This document shows positions 8,315 to 15,751 of a DNA stretch of 36,830 bases, piece after piece (the stretch's first letter is position 1; every line of letters begins with the position of its first letter). The position numbers were made by a program, and so were the translations under genes. This DNA comes from Bordetella petrii (GTDB taxonomy: Bacteria > Pseudomonadota > Gammaproteobacteria > Burkholderiales > Burkholderiaceae_B). Under the pieces are notes generated by a model, which saw only the letters and a program-made list of their open reading frames with translations, searched no databases and was not told the DNA's origin. The stretch is from positions 1 to 36,830 of the forward strand of contig NZ_JAJMLX010000011.1 in NCBI RefSeq assembly GCF_020991325.1. The letters run 5' to 3'.

Positions 8315-8986
8315 ATGCCCGCCGCAATTTCACTGCTGGACCGCCTGGCTTCGCTGGACACCAACACCGTGTCCGACGCTCTGGACTTTCTGGATTTACC
8401 CGGCGCAACCTATGGCCTGCGCCCCTTGTGGGACTGCCCGAAGATCGTCGGCCGCGCATCCACCATCCAGCTGGGCCCCAAAACGAACGTCAAACCCACC
8501 GTGCACCTCATTTCACCCGTCATAGACGCGGTGGTTGCCGACGACCGCATCCTGGTGATCGCCGGCGGCATCGAAGGGGTTTCCTGCTGGGGCGACATCC
8601 TGGCCAATGCGGCAATCGCCAAGAGAGTCCGCGGCTCGATCATCGACGGGCTGAGCCGCGATATCGACGGCAGCGAGTCCGTGGGATACCCGGTATACGG
8701 GCGTGGCGTCACCATGATCAGCGCGCGCAACCGCGTCATCCAGGTCGATTCGGGCAAGCCCGTGCAGATGGCGGGCGTCACCGTCCATGAAGATGATTAC
8801 GTCATTGCCGATCGTTGCGGCACGGTGTTTATACCCGCGGCGCGCATTGAAGATGTACTGGATCTGGGCGAGCGCATTGCCGCGCGGCAGGACGGCATGG
8901 TTACCGCTGTGCGCACTGGCCGGCCGGTGGCTGAAGTGATGCACGACAAGGAATTCGAGGCCATCAAGACCGGCAGGGCGCCCTAA
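8315..8986 (+). CDS. RraA-family aldolase/decarboxylase-like protein, copy 1
   Basis: The product is 223 residues. It carries the RraA-family active-site signature: VSCWGDILANAA (about 89-100) followed by GSIIDGLSRDID with the conserved Arg115-Asp116 pair that binds substrate and metal in 4-hydroxy-4-methyl-2-oxoglutarate/4-carboxy-4-hydroxy-2-oxoadipate aldolases. Family members cleave 4-carboxy-4-hydroxy-2-oxo acids or decarboxylate oxaloacetate with a divalent metal; others are RNase E inhibitors. Catabolic context (LysR regulator, second homologue) favours an enzyme. GGAG of the ribosome-binding site sits at the edge of a small hairpin (CCGTG/CACGG at 8291-8304). A second homologue follows after 64 bp. 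Confidence 0.85.
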   Translation: MPAAISLLDRLASLDTNTVSDALDFLDLPGATYGLRPLWDCPKIVGRASTIQLGPKTNVKPTVHLISPVIDAVVADDRILVIAGGIEGVSCWGDILANAAIAKRVRGSIIDGLSRDIDGSESVGYPVYGRGVTMISARNRVIQVDSGKPVQMAGVTVHEDDYVIADRCGTVFIPAARIEDVLDLGERIAARQDGMVTAVRTGRPVAEVMHDKEFEAIKTGRAP

Positions 8987-9050
8987 CGCCAGGCATGGGC
9001 AGACATGGCACAAGACATCTTCCATTCGAACCCGACATCAGGAAACCATC

Positions 9051-9731
9051 ATGGCTAATCCACTGAAAGCCAGCGCCGCAGACCAGGAATTGATCGCCCT
9101 GTTCAAAGGGCTGGACACCCCCGGCGTTTCCGACGCCATGGACAAGCTTGGCCTGCACGGCCAGGCACTGGGCATCATGCCGCTGGCCGATTACACGACC
9201 GTCGTGGTCGGGCCTGCATTCACCGTGAAGTACGTGCCGGCCAGCACCCCGCCCGGCACGGTTGGCGATTTCATCGACGAGGTGGCGCCGGGTGACGTGA
9301 TCGTGATCGACAACGACGGCCGCCTGGACTGCACCGTCTGGGGCGACATCATGACGCAGTACGCCGGATTGCGCGGCATCGCAGGTACCGTCATAGATGG
9401 GGTATGCCGGGATGTGAACAAAGCCTTGAAAGACAACTACCCCTTGTTCACCGCCGGGCGCTTCATGAGGACAGGGAAAGACCGGGTGCAGGTAGAGTCA
9501 GTCAATACAGTGGTTGGCATTGGATCCGTGCGCGTCGCGGCCCGGGACATTGTGGTGGCGGACGCCAACGGCGTCGTCGTCGTTCCCCGCGCGCGGGCCC
9601 GTGAAGTGGCGGACCTTGCCCGCAAGATCGAAGACGCCGAATCGCGCATCCGGGACCAGATCGCGCAGGGAAGCACGCTGGGCGAAGCGCGCAAGGCGCT
9701 CGGGTATCACACGCTGCAGGCCAAGGCCTGA
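9051..9731 (+). CDS. RraA-family aldolase/decarboxylase-like protein, copy 2
   Basis: The product is 226 residues with the same signature as its neighbour: CTVWGDIMTQYA followed by GTVIDGVCRDVN (Arg120-Asp121). The N-terminal FKGLDTPGVSDAMDKLG also fits the family. It is clearly diverged from copy 1 (different loops and C-terminus), so the pair is either an old duplication or two enzymes of one pathway, possibly forming a hetero-oligomer, since this family builds ring trimers or hexamers. The C-terminal part adds a basic/acidic helix (VADLARKIEDAESRIRDQIA). A GC-rich hairpin follows before the TonB-receptor gene, suggesting the transcript ends there. Confidence 0.85.
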   Translation: MANPLKASAADQELIALFKGLDTPGVSDAMDKLGLHGQALGIMPLADYTTVVVGPAFTVKYVPASTPPGTVGDFIDEVAPGDVIVIDNDGRLDCTVWGDIMTQYAGLRGIAGTVIDGVCRDVNKALKDNYPLFTAGRFMRTGKDRVQVESVNTVVGIGSVRVAARDIVVADANGVVVVPRARAREVADLARKIEDAESRIRDQIAQGSTLGEARKALGYHTLQAKA

Positions 9732-9743
9732 TCGGGTGGCGAG

Positions 9744-9771
9744 GCTGGGGCTTCCTCTGGGCGGCCCCAGC
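9744..9771 (+). terminator. Hairpin after the RraA-family pair
   Basis: GCTGGGGC and GCCCCAGC form a perfect 8-bp stem around a 12-base loop, 13 bp after the second RraA-family stop. There is no T-run after it, so termination may be partial or Rho-assisted. Confidence 0.45.
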
Positions 9772-9851
9772 GGCCGATCCGGTCAAGAGCGCCCTGTACG
9801 TACCGGCCGCCCCAACTACGCAGAATCTGCTTTCAATCAAACGCAGATCAG

Positions 9852-9870
9852 AATCGTTTCGATTTATACT
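9852..9870 (+). promoter_or_regulatory. Palindrome plus -10 element upstream of TonB receptor
   Basis: AATCG-TTT-CGATT (9852-9864) is a perfect dyad immediately before TATACT (9865-9870), a good -10 hexamer. The start codon is 37 bp further on. A site at this place would block or control the promoter. It is not a convincing match to the Fur consensus, though iron control is expected for this gene family. Confidence 0.35.
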
Positions 9871-9906
9871 CCCATCCTGAATCAAAAAACAAGGGAGTGG
9901 AAATCC

Positions 9907-12099
9907 ATGCAGGTCAGTAAATCCGGGGGGTCGGCGAGCCCGCGCCCGCGCTTCGTACTGCGCCCCGTCAGCGCCGTTGTGCTGATGGCCCTGGCCTCGG
10001 GCGCCGCGGCCCAGGACGCCAGCGTGCCTACCCTGTCGTCGGTAGAGGTAGTGGGCGACAGCACGCCCCTGACCACTACGGAAGGCACCGCCAGCTACAC
10101 GCCGCGCGCCACGGACGCCGGCACGGGCCTGACACTGTCGCTGCGCGAAACGCCGCAGTCGGTCACGGTGGTAACGCGCCAGCGTATCGAAGACCAGAAC
10201 ATGCGCTCGCTGGTGGACGTGATGAGCAGCACGCCCGGCATCTCTGTGCAGAATTACGACGCCGAGCGCTATACGTTCAGCTCGCGGGGGTTCCCGATTA
10301 CCAACTACATGTACGACGGCATCCCTACCTCGTTCGAAACAGGCTATGCCGCCGGGGAATCATCGGTAGACCCCATCATCTACGACCGCGTGGAAGTAGT
10401 GCGCGGTGCCACCGGCCTGATGACGGGCGCGGGGGACCCATCCGCGTCGATCAATCTGGTGCGCAAGCACGCCACGGCACGCGAGTTCACGGCCGACCTG
10501 AGCGTGGGCGCCGGCACGCACGACACCTATCGCGCCACCGCCGACCTGCAAACCCCCTTCAATGCCAGCGGCACCGTGCGCGGCCGCATCGTGGCGGCCT
10601 ACCAGAAGAACCATTCGTACCTGGACCACTACCAGAACGAGAAAAAAGTCTTCTACGGTGTGGTGGATGCCGACCTGACCTCGCGCACGACGCTGAGCGT
10701 GGGCTTCAATTACCAGGATAACGACCCCCAGGGCAGCAGCTGGGGCGGGTTCCCGCTGTGGTACGCGGATGGCGGGCGCACCGACTGGAAGCGTTCGCTG
10801 AATACCGGCGCCGACTGGACGTCATGGGCCAGCACCACGCAAGGCGCATTCGCGCAGCTGGAGCACCGTTTCGACAGCGGCTGGCGCGTGGTGGCGGTGG
10901 CCAGCCACAGCAAGCACGAAATGGACGGCAAGCTGCTGTACCTGACCGGCTGGCCCGACCGCAACACCGGCCTCGGCATGGGCTCGTCACCGGCCTGGTA
11001 CATAGGCGACCGCAAGCAAAACAGCTTCGACGTGAAAGCCTCCGGCCCGTTCACGCTATTCGGCCGCCGCCACGAACTGGTGGTGGGGGCCAGCGCCAGC
11101 CGCCAGTACGCGCACTTCGATTACCACGGCGCGCTTACCTCTAGCCCGGTGGGCAACTTCTTCGACTGGGATGGCTCGTATCCCGAACCCGAGTGGGACA
11201 GCAACGCCGCCACCGCGTCGCGTTACACCACCAAGCAGGCCGGCGTGTACAGCGCGCTGCGCTTGAACCTGGCCGATCCGCTGAAGCTGATCGTGGGCGG
11301 CCGCTACAGCACTTGGAAAACCGACGCGGTGGGCTGGGGCGGCACCAACGGCTACAACTTCGACAAGAACGCCTTCACGCCGTACGCCGGCCTGCTGTTC
11401 GACTTGAACGAAAACTATACGGCCTACGCCAGCTACACCGAGATCTTCAACCCGCAGGCCTACCAGGACCGCAACGGCGGCTGGCTGGACCCGCTAGAGG
11501 GGAAATCGTACGAGGCCGGCCTGAAAGGCGAATGGCTGGACGGCAAGCTGAACGCCAGCGCCGCCGTATTCCAGGTAGAGCAGGACAACGTAGCGCAGCC
11601 CGACAACGGCTACTTCGTGCCGGGCACGCCCAACCAGGCCTACCGCGCCGCCCAGGGCACGCGCACCCGCGGCTTCGATCTGGAAGTATCGGGCGAGATC
11701 ACCCCCGGCTGGAACATGGCCGCGGGCTGGTCGCACTGGACGGGCCGCGACGGCGACGGCGCCGCCATCCAGACCAACCAGCCGCGCAGCCTGGTGCGGT
11801 TGTTCACCACTTACCGGCTGCCGGGCGACTGGAGCAAGCTGACGGTGGGCGGCGGCGTGAACTGGCAAAGCCACGTGTATACCGATGCCACCGGGCCGAA
11901 CGGCGAAGAACGCGTCAGCCAGGGCAGCTATGCCATTACCAACCTGATGGCGCGCTACCAGTTCAACCGCAGCCTGTCGGCGCAGTTGAACATCGACAAC
12001 GTGTTCGACCGCAAGTACTACAGCCAGATCGGTTTCTACAACCAGGGCGCGTGGGGCGAGGGCCGCAGCGCCATGCTGACGATGCGCTATCAGTACTGA
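9907..12099 (+). CDS. TonB-dependent siderophore receptor
   Basis: The product is 730 residues from the ATG at 9907, which has AAGGGAG nine bases upstream; the longer open frame overlaps the previous gene. The signal peptide ends near AAA/QDA (residue 35), followed by a TonB-box-like SSVEVVGD. The plug domain contains LRETPQSVTVVTRQRIEDQN, SRGFPITNYMYDGIP and VEVVRGATGLMTGAGDPSASINLVRK, all typical of the siderophore-receptor branch (FpvA/FauA/FoxA type). The beta-barrel ends in the terminal aromatic segment SAMLTMRYQY, as required for outer-membrane assembly. It imports a ferric siderophore energised by TonB-ExbBD (not in window). No siderophore synthesis genes are adjacent, so a xenosiderophore is likely; the ligand is unknown. 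It converges with the flavoprotein gene, 11 bp apart. Confidence 0.92.
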   Translation: MQVSKSGGSASPRPRFVLRPVSAVVLMALASGAAAQDASVPTLSSVEVVGDSTPLTTTEGTASYTPRATDAGTGLTLSLRETPQSVTVVTRQRIEDQNMRSLVDVMSSTPGISVQNYDAERYTFSSRGFPITNYMYDGIPTSFETGYAAGESSVDPIIYDRVEVVRGATGLMTGAGDPSASINLVRKHATAREFTADLSVGAGTHDTYRATADLQTPFNASGTVRGRIVAAYQKNHSYLDHYQNEKKVFYGVVDADLTSRTTLSVGFNYQDNDPQGSSWGGFPLWYADGGRTDWKRSLNTGADWTSWASTTQGAFAQLEHRFDSGWRVVAVASHSKHEMDGKLLYLTGWPDRNTGLGMGSSPAWYIGDRKQNSFDVKASGPFTLFGRRHELVVGASASRQYAHFDYHGALTSSPVGNFFDWDGSYPEPEWDSNAATASRYTTKQAGVYSALRLNLADPLKLIVGGRYSTWKTDAVGWGGTNGYNFDKNAFTPYAGLLFDLNENYTAYASYTEIFNPQAYQDRNGGWLDPLEGKSYEAGLKGEWLDGKLNASAAVFQVEQDNVAQPDNGYFVPGTPNQAYRAAQGTRTRGFDLEVSGEITPGWNMAAGWSHWTGRDGDGAAIQTNQPRSLVRLFTTYRLPGDWSKLTVGGGVNWQSHVYTDATGPNGEERVSQGSYAITNLMARYQFNRSLSAQLNIDNVFDRKYYSQIGFYNQGAWGEGRSAMLTMRYQY

Positions 12100-12110
12100 A
12101 GCAAGGCCGG

Positions 12111-13376
12111 TCAGGGGGCGAGCAAGCGTCGCACCCCTTCCCCCGCCACCACCCCGCTGGCCATGCAGGCCGTCAGCAGGTAACCGCCGGTGGGGGCTTC
12201 CCAGTCCAGCATTTCGCCCGCGCAGAAAACGCCCGGCATGCCATTGAGCATCAGGGCGGCGTCGGCCGCTTCCAGCCGCACCCCGCCGGCGCTGCTGATG
12301 GCTTCGTCGATGGGACGCGCGCGCAGCAGGCGCAGCGGCAGCCCCTTGATGCGGGCCGCCAGCAGCGCCGGATCCTGCCAGGCCTGCGTCTCCGCGCATT
12401 CGCGCAACAGCACCGCCTTGGGGCCCCTGAGGCCCAGCCGGCTTTGCAGATGGCTGGCCATGGAGCGCGCGCCCCGCGGGTGGGACACCTGGGCCAGCAC
12501 GCGCTCGGCGGAAAGATCGGGCAACAGGTCGATCCAGGCCTGCGCCGCGCCATGCGCGTCGATGGCGTCGCGCAGCCCGGCCGACAAGGCATACACCAGG
12601 CCGCCTTCGATACCGGATTCAGTCAGCATGAACTCGCCGCGCCGCCAGGTGCCGGGCACACCGTTGTTGTCCAACGCCATGGCCACCGATTTCACGGGCA
12701 TGCCAGCGCAGCGCTCGCGCAGATGAGGGCTCCAGTCGGCCTCGAAGCCGCAATTGGCCGGCCGCAGGGGCGCCACGTCTACCCCATGGGCGTGCAGGCC
12801 GGCGGCCCAGGCGCCGTCTGACCCCAGCCTGGCCCAGCTGGCGCCGCCCAGCGCCAGGATGGCGGCGTCGGCGCTCACGGTCAGCGCGCCATGCGGCGTA
12901 TTGAAGTGCAGCGCCCGCGGGCCGGCCGTCTCGTCCGCAGCCCAGCCCGTCCAGCGATGGCGCATGTGAAAGCGCACGCCCGCGGCGCGCAGCCGCGACA
13001 GCCACGCCCGCAATAGCGGCGCGGCCTTCATTTCGCGCGGGAACACGCGGCCCGACGAGCCGACGAATGTATCTATGCCCAGGCCGTGGGCCCAGTCGCA
13101 CAGGGCCTGGGCATCCAGGTGCCGCAGCCAGCCCGCCACGGCGTTGCTGCGGTCGCCATAGCGTTGGCGGAAGCGTTCGGCCGGTTCGCTGTGCGTCAGG
13201 TTCAGCCCGCCACGGCCGGCCAGCAGGAACTTGCGCCCCGCGGACGGCATGCCGTCGTACACATCGGCCGCAATGCCCTGCCGCGCCAGGGTTTCTGCCG
13301 CCATCAGGCCGGCGGGGCCGGCGCCGATGATGGCGACGCGAACGGAAGCGATGGATGCGGGCGAGGAGTCGGGCAT
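12111..13376 (-). CDS. HI0933/TIGR03862-type NAD(P)/FAD-dependent flavoprotein
   Basis: The product is 421 residues from the ATG at 13376. The N-terminal dinucleotide-binding motif is VAIIGAGPAGLMAAETLARQ (GAGPAG at 18-23), followed by the family-specific GRKFLLAGRGGLNLTHSE segment, and it ends with GMPGVFCAGEMLDWEAPTGG and LLTACMASG, the C-terminal FAD-binding motif of the BaiN/HI0933 group. Members are soluble flavoproteins, mostly of unknown physiological role; some reduce bile-acid-type or unsaturated substrates. The frame is open further upstream, but homologues start just before the FAD motif. No good Shine-Dalgarno is visible at this start. The gene appears to be a conserved single-gene unit downstream of a small lipoprotein gene. 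Confidence 0.85.
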   Translation of the reverse strand: MPDSSPASIASVRVAIIGAGPAGLMAAETLARQGIAADVYDGMPSAGRKFLLAGRGGLNLTHSEPAERFRQRYGDRSNAVAGWLRHLDAQALCDWAHGLGIDTFVGSSGRVFPREMKAAPLLRAWLSRLRAAGVRFHMRHRWTGWAADETAGPRALHFNTPHGALTVSADAAILALGGASWARLGSDGAWAAGLHAHGVDVAPLRPANCGFEADWSPHLRERCAGMPVKSVAMALDNNGVPGTWRRGEFMLTESGIEGGLVYALSAGLRDAIDAHGAAQAWIDLLPDLSAERVLAQVSHPRGARSMASHLQSRLGLRGPKAVLLRECAETQAWQDPALLAARIKGLPLRLLRARPIDEAISSAGGVRLEAADAALMLNGMPGVFCAGEMLDWEAPTGGYLLTACMASGVVAGEGVRRLLAP

Positions 13377-13453
13377 GAAAAGGGAAGTGAGGCGCGTGCA
13401 GGGGATTGTCGCACGGCGCGGTAGCGGCCCGCCCTGTCCACGCACGGCGCTGC

Positions 13454-13867
13454 TTATTTCAAGCGCATGAACTCCCATTCGCCGCCAAACGCGGACGCCG
13501 AGATGCCGAAGTCGTAAGTCTCGCCCGCCTGGACATTCACGTCTTGATAGTGAATGGGCTGGCCGGCTTCATCGACCTGGACACCAAGATTGTGCGCGCC
13601 AACCGGCACGTGCAGGTCGACCCTGCGGTTGGATTCGCCGTTGGCCACATGCCGGCCGTCCAGGTAGATGCGGACGGTCTTGCCGCTGTTCCAGGCGCCG
13701 GAGTCTCGCGCGATGCGCACCGTGCCGCGCTGCGGGCCCGGCGCGGCCAGGGCTGGATCCAGCACGGCCGAAGGGCCAGCCGGCGGCACCGATGCCGCGT
13801 TGATCGTGGGCCCCGAGCAGCCCGCCGCCAGAACAAGCGCACCACACGCCAGAACCGTTCGAAACAT
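13454..13867 (-). CDS. Small lipoprotein, unknown function
   Basis: The product is 137 residues from the ATG at 13867, preceded by AAGGTG at suitable distance. A lipoprotein signal is clear: MFRTVLACGALVLAAGC with lipobox LAAGC and Cys17 as the predicted lipidated residue. Residues about 60-130 form a beta-rich domain (VRIYLDGRHVANGE, VDLHVPVGAHNLGVQV, GETYDFGISASAFGGEWEF) that resembles the PEGA/carbohydrate-binding-like fold of small envelope lipoproteins. It probably sits in the inner leaflet of the outer membrane or at the cytoplasmic membrane. Function is not recognised. Confidence 0.75.
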   Translation of the reverse strand: MFRTVLACGALVLAAGCSGPTINAASVPPAGPSAVLDPALAAPGPQRGTVRIARDSGAWNSGKTVRIYLDGRHVANGESNRRVDLHVPVGAHNLGVQVDEAGQPIHYQDVNVQAGETYDFGISASAFGGEWEFMRLK

Positions 13868-13899
13868 GATCAGCACCTTGCGAAATAGCACACCGCACT

Positions 13900-14109
13900 T
13901 TAGCGCAAGCGCCCCTGTTCTTGTTCATACAATGCGATGGTGCCTTGCATGGAAGCCCGGGAACCTACCAGGCAAGCCACGCCCTGCCGGGTGTGCCACA
14001 GTTCGTACCGGTAGGCGCCGTCAAGCCACACCCGGCAGATTGTCCAGCCGGGCGCGCCGGCCCAGTAGTAATCATCGCCCTGCCGCCATTCGGCCATGGA
14101 ATCGCTCAT
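13900..14109 (-). CDS. 69-residue protein of unknown function, apparently SOS-controlled
   Basis: The ATG at 14109 has GGGGGG six bases upstream; an in-frame ATG at 14151 lacks such a site and would leave almost no leader. The 69-residue product is rich in W, Y and R: GDDYYWAGAPGWTICRVWLD, YRYELWHTRQG, ending YEQEQGRLR. It resembles short phage- or plasmid-borne proteins with a WTIxRV...YELWH core, but no named family was recognised. Its promoter (TGGACA, 17 bp, TAGAAT on the minus strand at 14200-14172) has the -35 inside a near-consensus LexA box, so it should be induced by DNA damage together with the divergent KorA-like gene. Confidence 0.6.
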   Translation of the reverse strand: MSDSMAEWRQGDDYYWAGAPGWTICRVWLDGAYRYELWHTRQGVACLVGSRASMQGTIALYEQEQGRLR

Positions 14110-14162
14110 TGCCGCCCCCCGGACACGTTGCACGGCCGGGAAGCGCGACATTCCGGGCCGTA

Positions 14163-14191
14163 TTGGAAGTGATTCTAGGGATGGATATACT
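14163..14191 (+). promoter_or_regulatory. Sigma70-type promoter of korA-like/lysR unit
   Basis: TTGGAA (14163-14168), a 17-bp spacer and TATACT (14186-14191) make a good housekeeping promoter. The -10 overlaps the LexA box, so LexA binding would block it. The start codon is about 53 bp past the predicted transcription start. Confidence 0.65.
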
Positions 14192-14200
14192 GTATGTCCA
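14172..14200 (-). promoter_or_regulatory. Divergent sigma70-type promoter of the 69-residue gene
   Basis: On the minus strand TGGACA (14200-14195), a 17-bp spacer and TAGAAT (14177-14172) form a promoter whose -35 lies inside the LexA box. The predicted leader to the ATG at 14109 is about 55 bases. Confidence 0.55.
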
Positions 14201-14207
14201 TACAGTA
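14188..14207. promoter_or_regulatory. LexA (SOS) box
   Basis: TACTGTATGTCCATACAGTA is a perfect 8-bp inverted repeat with a 4-bp centre. It matches the Escherichia coli LexA consensus TACTG-(TA)5-CAGTA at all outer positions and contains the obligatory CTG-N10-CAG. Beta-proteobacterial LexA is generally taken to use the same CTGT-N8-ACAG core. The box overlaps two divergent promoters. A phage repressor of the same specificity is a less likely alternative. Confidence 0.8.
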
Positions 14208-14250
14208 ATTTCTTGTGGCCCAGCGGGCCCTATCAATCGGTTCTATCAGC

Positions 14251-14775
14251 ATGACCGCTTACCAGTTTGACCTGATCGCCCGTTTGCTGGGCATTGCCGC
14301 CCCTACGCGCGCCGCCGCGCGGGCCGTGCTTATCGATAACCAGGCGCCTGCCGCGGCGGCCCGCCTGCAAGGCTGCGCGGAACGCGAGCTTGAAGCGGCC
14401 GTAGAGCAGATGCAAGCTCTGGAACTGGAAATACGGGGCGCCTTCGTGCTGCACGGCCCCACGGAATTCCGTGTCACCGTGGGGCACGCAGACAGCCACC
14501 GCATGCCGGGCGCGGCGGCACCGGCCGTCGGCCAGGTCGTGCGCCTGGTGGCGCACTCCACGGAACGCTGGATACCCGTGCGCGTGCTGGCGGCGCCGGA
14601 CACCCCTGGCGGCTACTACGAAGGTGTCATCGTGGAACAGCTGGTAAAGGCCAGCCGGTTCCAGGCGGGCGACCGCGCGCGATTCGGCGAGGACCAGGTC
14701 ATGCATCCCGATAGCAGTGCCCGGCCGGGAATCCCTGGCCGGCTGAATCCGCGCTTTCGAGGCAGACAGACATGA
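14251..14775 (+). CDS. KorA/TrfB-like DNA-binding protein with unknown C-terminal domain
   Basis: The product is 174 residues from the ATG at 14251. Residues 1-52 align without gaps to the helix-turn-helix domain of plasmid RK2 KorA (TrfB) as I remember it: MTAYQFDLIARLLGI matches LTEAQFQTAIQGLEI, and TRAAARAVLIDN matches TIEIARGVLVDG. KorA binds palindromic operators and represses plasmid promoters. Residues about 75-150 form a separate domain not recognised (RVTVGHADSHRMPGAA, GQVVRLVAHSTERWIPVRVL, GGYYEGVIVEQL), absent from KorA. A LexA box and promoter lie just upstream, so the gene should be SOS-inducible. Its stop overlaps the start of a LysR gene as ATGA, indicating translational coupling. 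The recognition helix region is degenerate compared with KorA, so DNA binding needs proof. Confidence 0.65.
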   Translation: MTAYQFDLIARLLGIAAPTRAAARAVLIDNQAPAAAARLQGCAERELEAAVEQMQALELEIRGAFVLHGPTEFRVTVGHADSHRMPGAAAPAVGQVVRLVAHSTERWIPVRVLAAPDTPGGYYEGVIVEQLVKASRFQAGDRARFGEDQVMHPDSSARPGIPGRLNPRFRGRQT

Positions 14776-15671
14776 ACCTACGCCAGATCGAAGTCTTTCG
14801 CGCCGTCATGCTGGCTGGCTCGGTCAACGGGGCCGCACAGCTGCTGCATGTGTCCCAGCCCGCCGTCAGCCGGCTTATCTCTTACACGGAACAACGGCTG
14901 GGTTTCGCCCTGTTCCAGCGCCTGCGAGGCAGGCTGCACCCCACGCCCGAAGCGCAGAGGCTTTTCAACGAAGTCGAGGTGCTGTACCAAAGCGTACAGC
15001 GCATCAACAGCCTGGCAGGCGACATGGCCAACCAGACGGGGGGAGTACTGCGGCTGGCCTGCAGCCCCAGCCTGGCCTACGCCTTGATGCCGCTGGCACT
15101 CTCGTCATTTGCCCGGCGTTTTCCAGATGTGCACATCGTGCTGGAAGGAATGCTTGCCGATCCGCTGCTCGACGCGGTATTGACGCAACGCGTCGATGTT
15201 GCCGTGGCCATTGTGCCGGTGCAGCACCCGCGCATACAGATACACAAGCTCTTTCGAAACCGCGTGGTGGCGGCACTGCCGCCCGGGCACAAGCTGGCCA
15301 GCCGCAAGCGCTTGCGGGTTTCGGATCTGGAAGGTGAACGCGTCATCGGATATAGCGCCGACACGCCGCTGGCCCATGCCATTGGCCGGCTGTGCGACGG
15401 CGCTCGCGTTGCGCAACGGTGGGTAGCTGAAGTGAAGCAGACACATGTGGCCTGCGCCATGGCGCAGCAGGGCCTGGGCATCGCACTGATAGACGAGCAG
15501 GCGCAGATCGGCGCCGCCTGGCCCGAACTTACCGTGCGCGAACTGACGCCCACGATCGATCTCCAGGTACGTGTCGGCTATTCACGTCACGAGCCCTTGT
15601 CATCAATGGCGCAGGCGTTCGTCGATACGCTGCAAGCCTTGGAACACCCATTCCTGGTTCCGGCCGCCTAG
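14772..15671 (+). CDS. OccR/NocR-type LysR regulator, copy 1
   Basis: The product is 299 residues. The helix-turn-helix begins NLRQIEVFRAVMLAGSVNGA, followed by AQLLHVSQPAVSRLISYTEQ; this NLRQ-x-EVFRAVM pattern is characteristic of the OccR/NocR branch of LysR proteins. The effector domain includes LRLACSPSLAYALMPLALS and MAQQGLGIALIDEQ. Its start overlaps the KorA-like gene's stop by four bases, so at least part of its expression follows the SOS-controlled promoter. An intrinsic terminator follows. The next gene is a Bug receptor whose promoter carries a LysR-type dyad shared with two other promoters in this cluster. It is paralogous to the LysR gene at 20295. Confidence 0.9.
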   Translation: MNLRQIEVFRAVMLAGSVNGAAQLLHVSQPAVSRLISYTEQRLGFALFQRLRGRLHPTPEAQRLFNEVEVLYQSVQRINSLAGDMANQTGGVLRLACSPSLAYALMPLALSSFARRFPDVHIVLEGMLADPLLDAVLTQRVDVAVAIVPVQHPRIQIHKLFRNRVVAALPPGHKLASRKRLRVSDLEGERVIGYSADTPLAHAIGRLCDGARVAQRWVAEVKQTHVACAMAQQGLGIALIDEQAQIGAAWPELTVRELTPTIDLQVRVGYSRHEPLSSMAQAFVDTLQALEHPFLVPAA

Positions 15672-15690
15672 CCAGACGGCCCCGGTTTAT

Positions 15691-15714
15691 ACGGGATTAC
15701 GCTAATCCCGTTTT
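15691..15714 (+). terminator. Intrinsic terminator after LysR gene
   Basis: ACGGGATTA and TAATCCCGT form a perfect 9-bp stem around a CGC loop, running into TTTT. It lies 20 bp after the LysR stop and separates this unit from the Bug receptor operon. Confidence 0.85.
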
Positions 15715-15751
15715 CATGGGCCTATCCGCCAAGCCAGCATCGGCGCGGGTA

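Noticed and set aside
11193-12821. Plus-strand open frame of 542 codons across the TonB receptor and flavoprotein genes
   Set aside because: It overlaps two well-supported genes in other frames and has the arginine/proline/glutamine-rich composition of a shadow frame.
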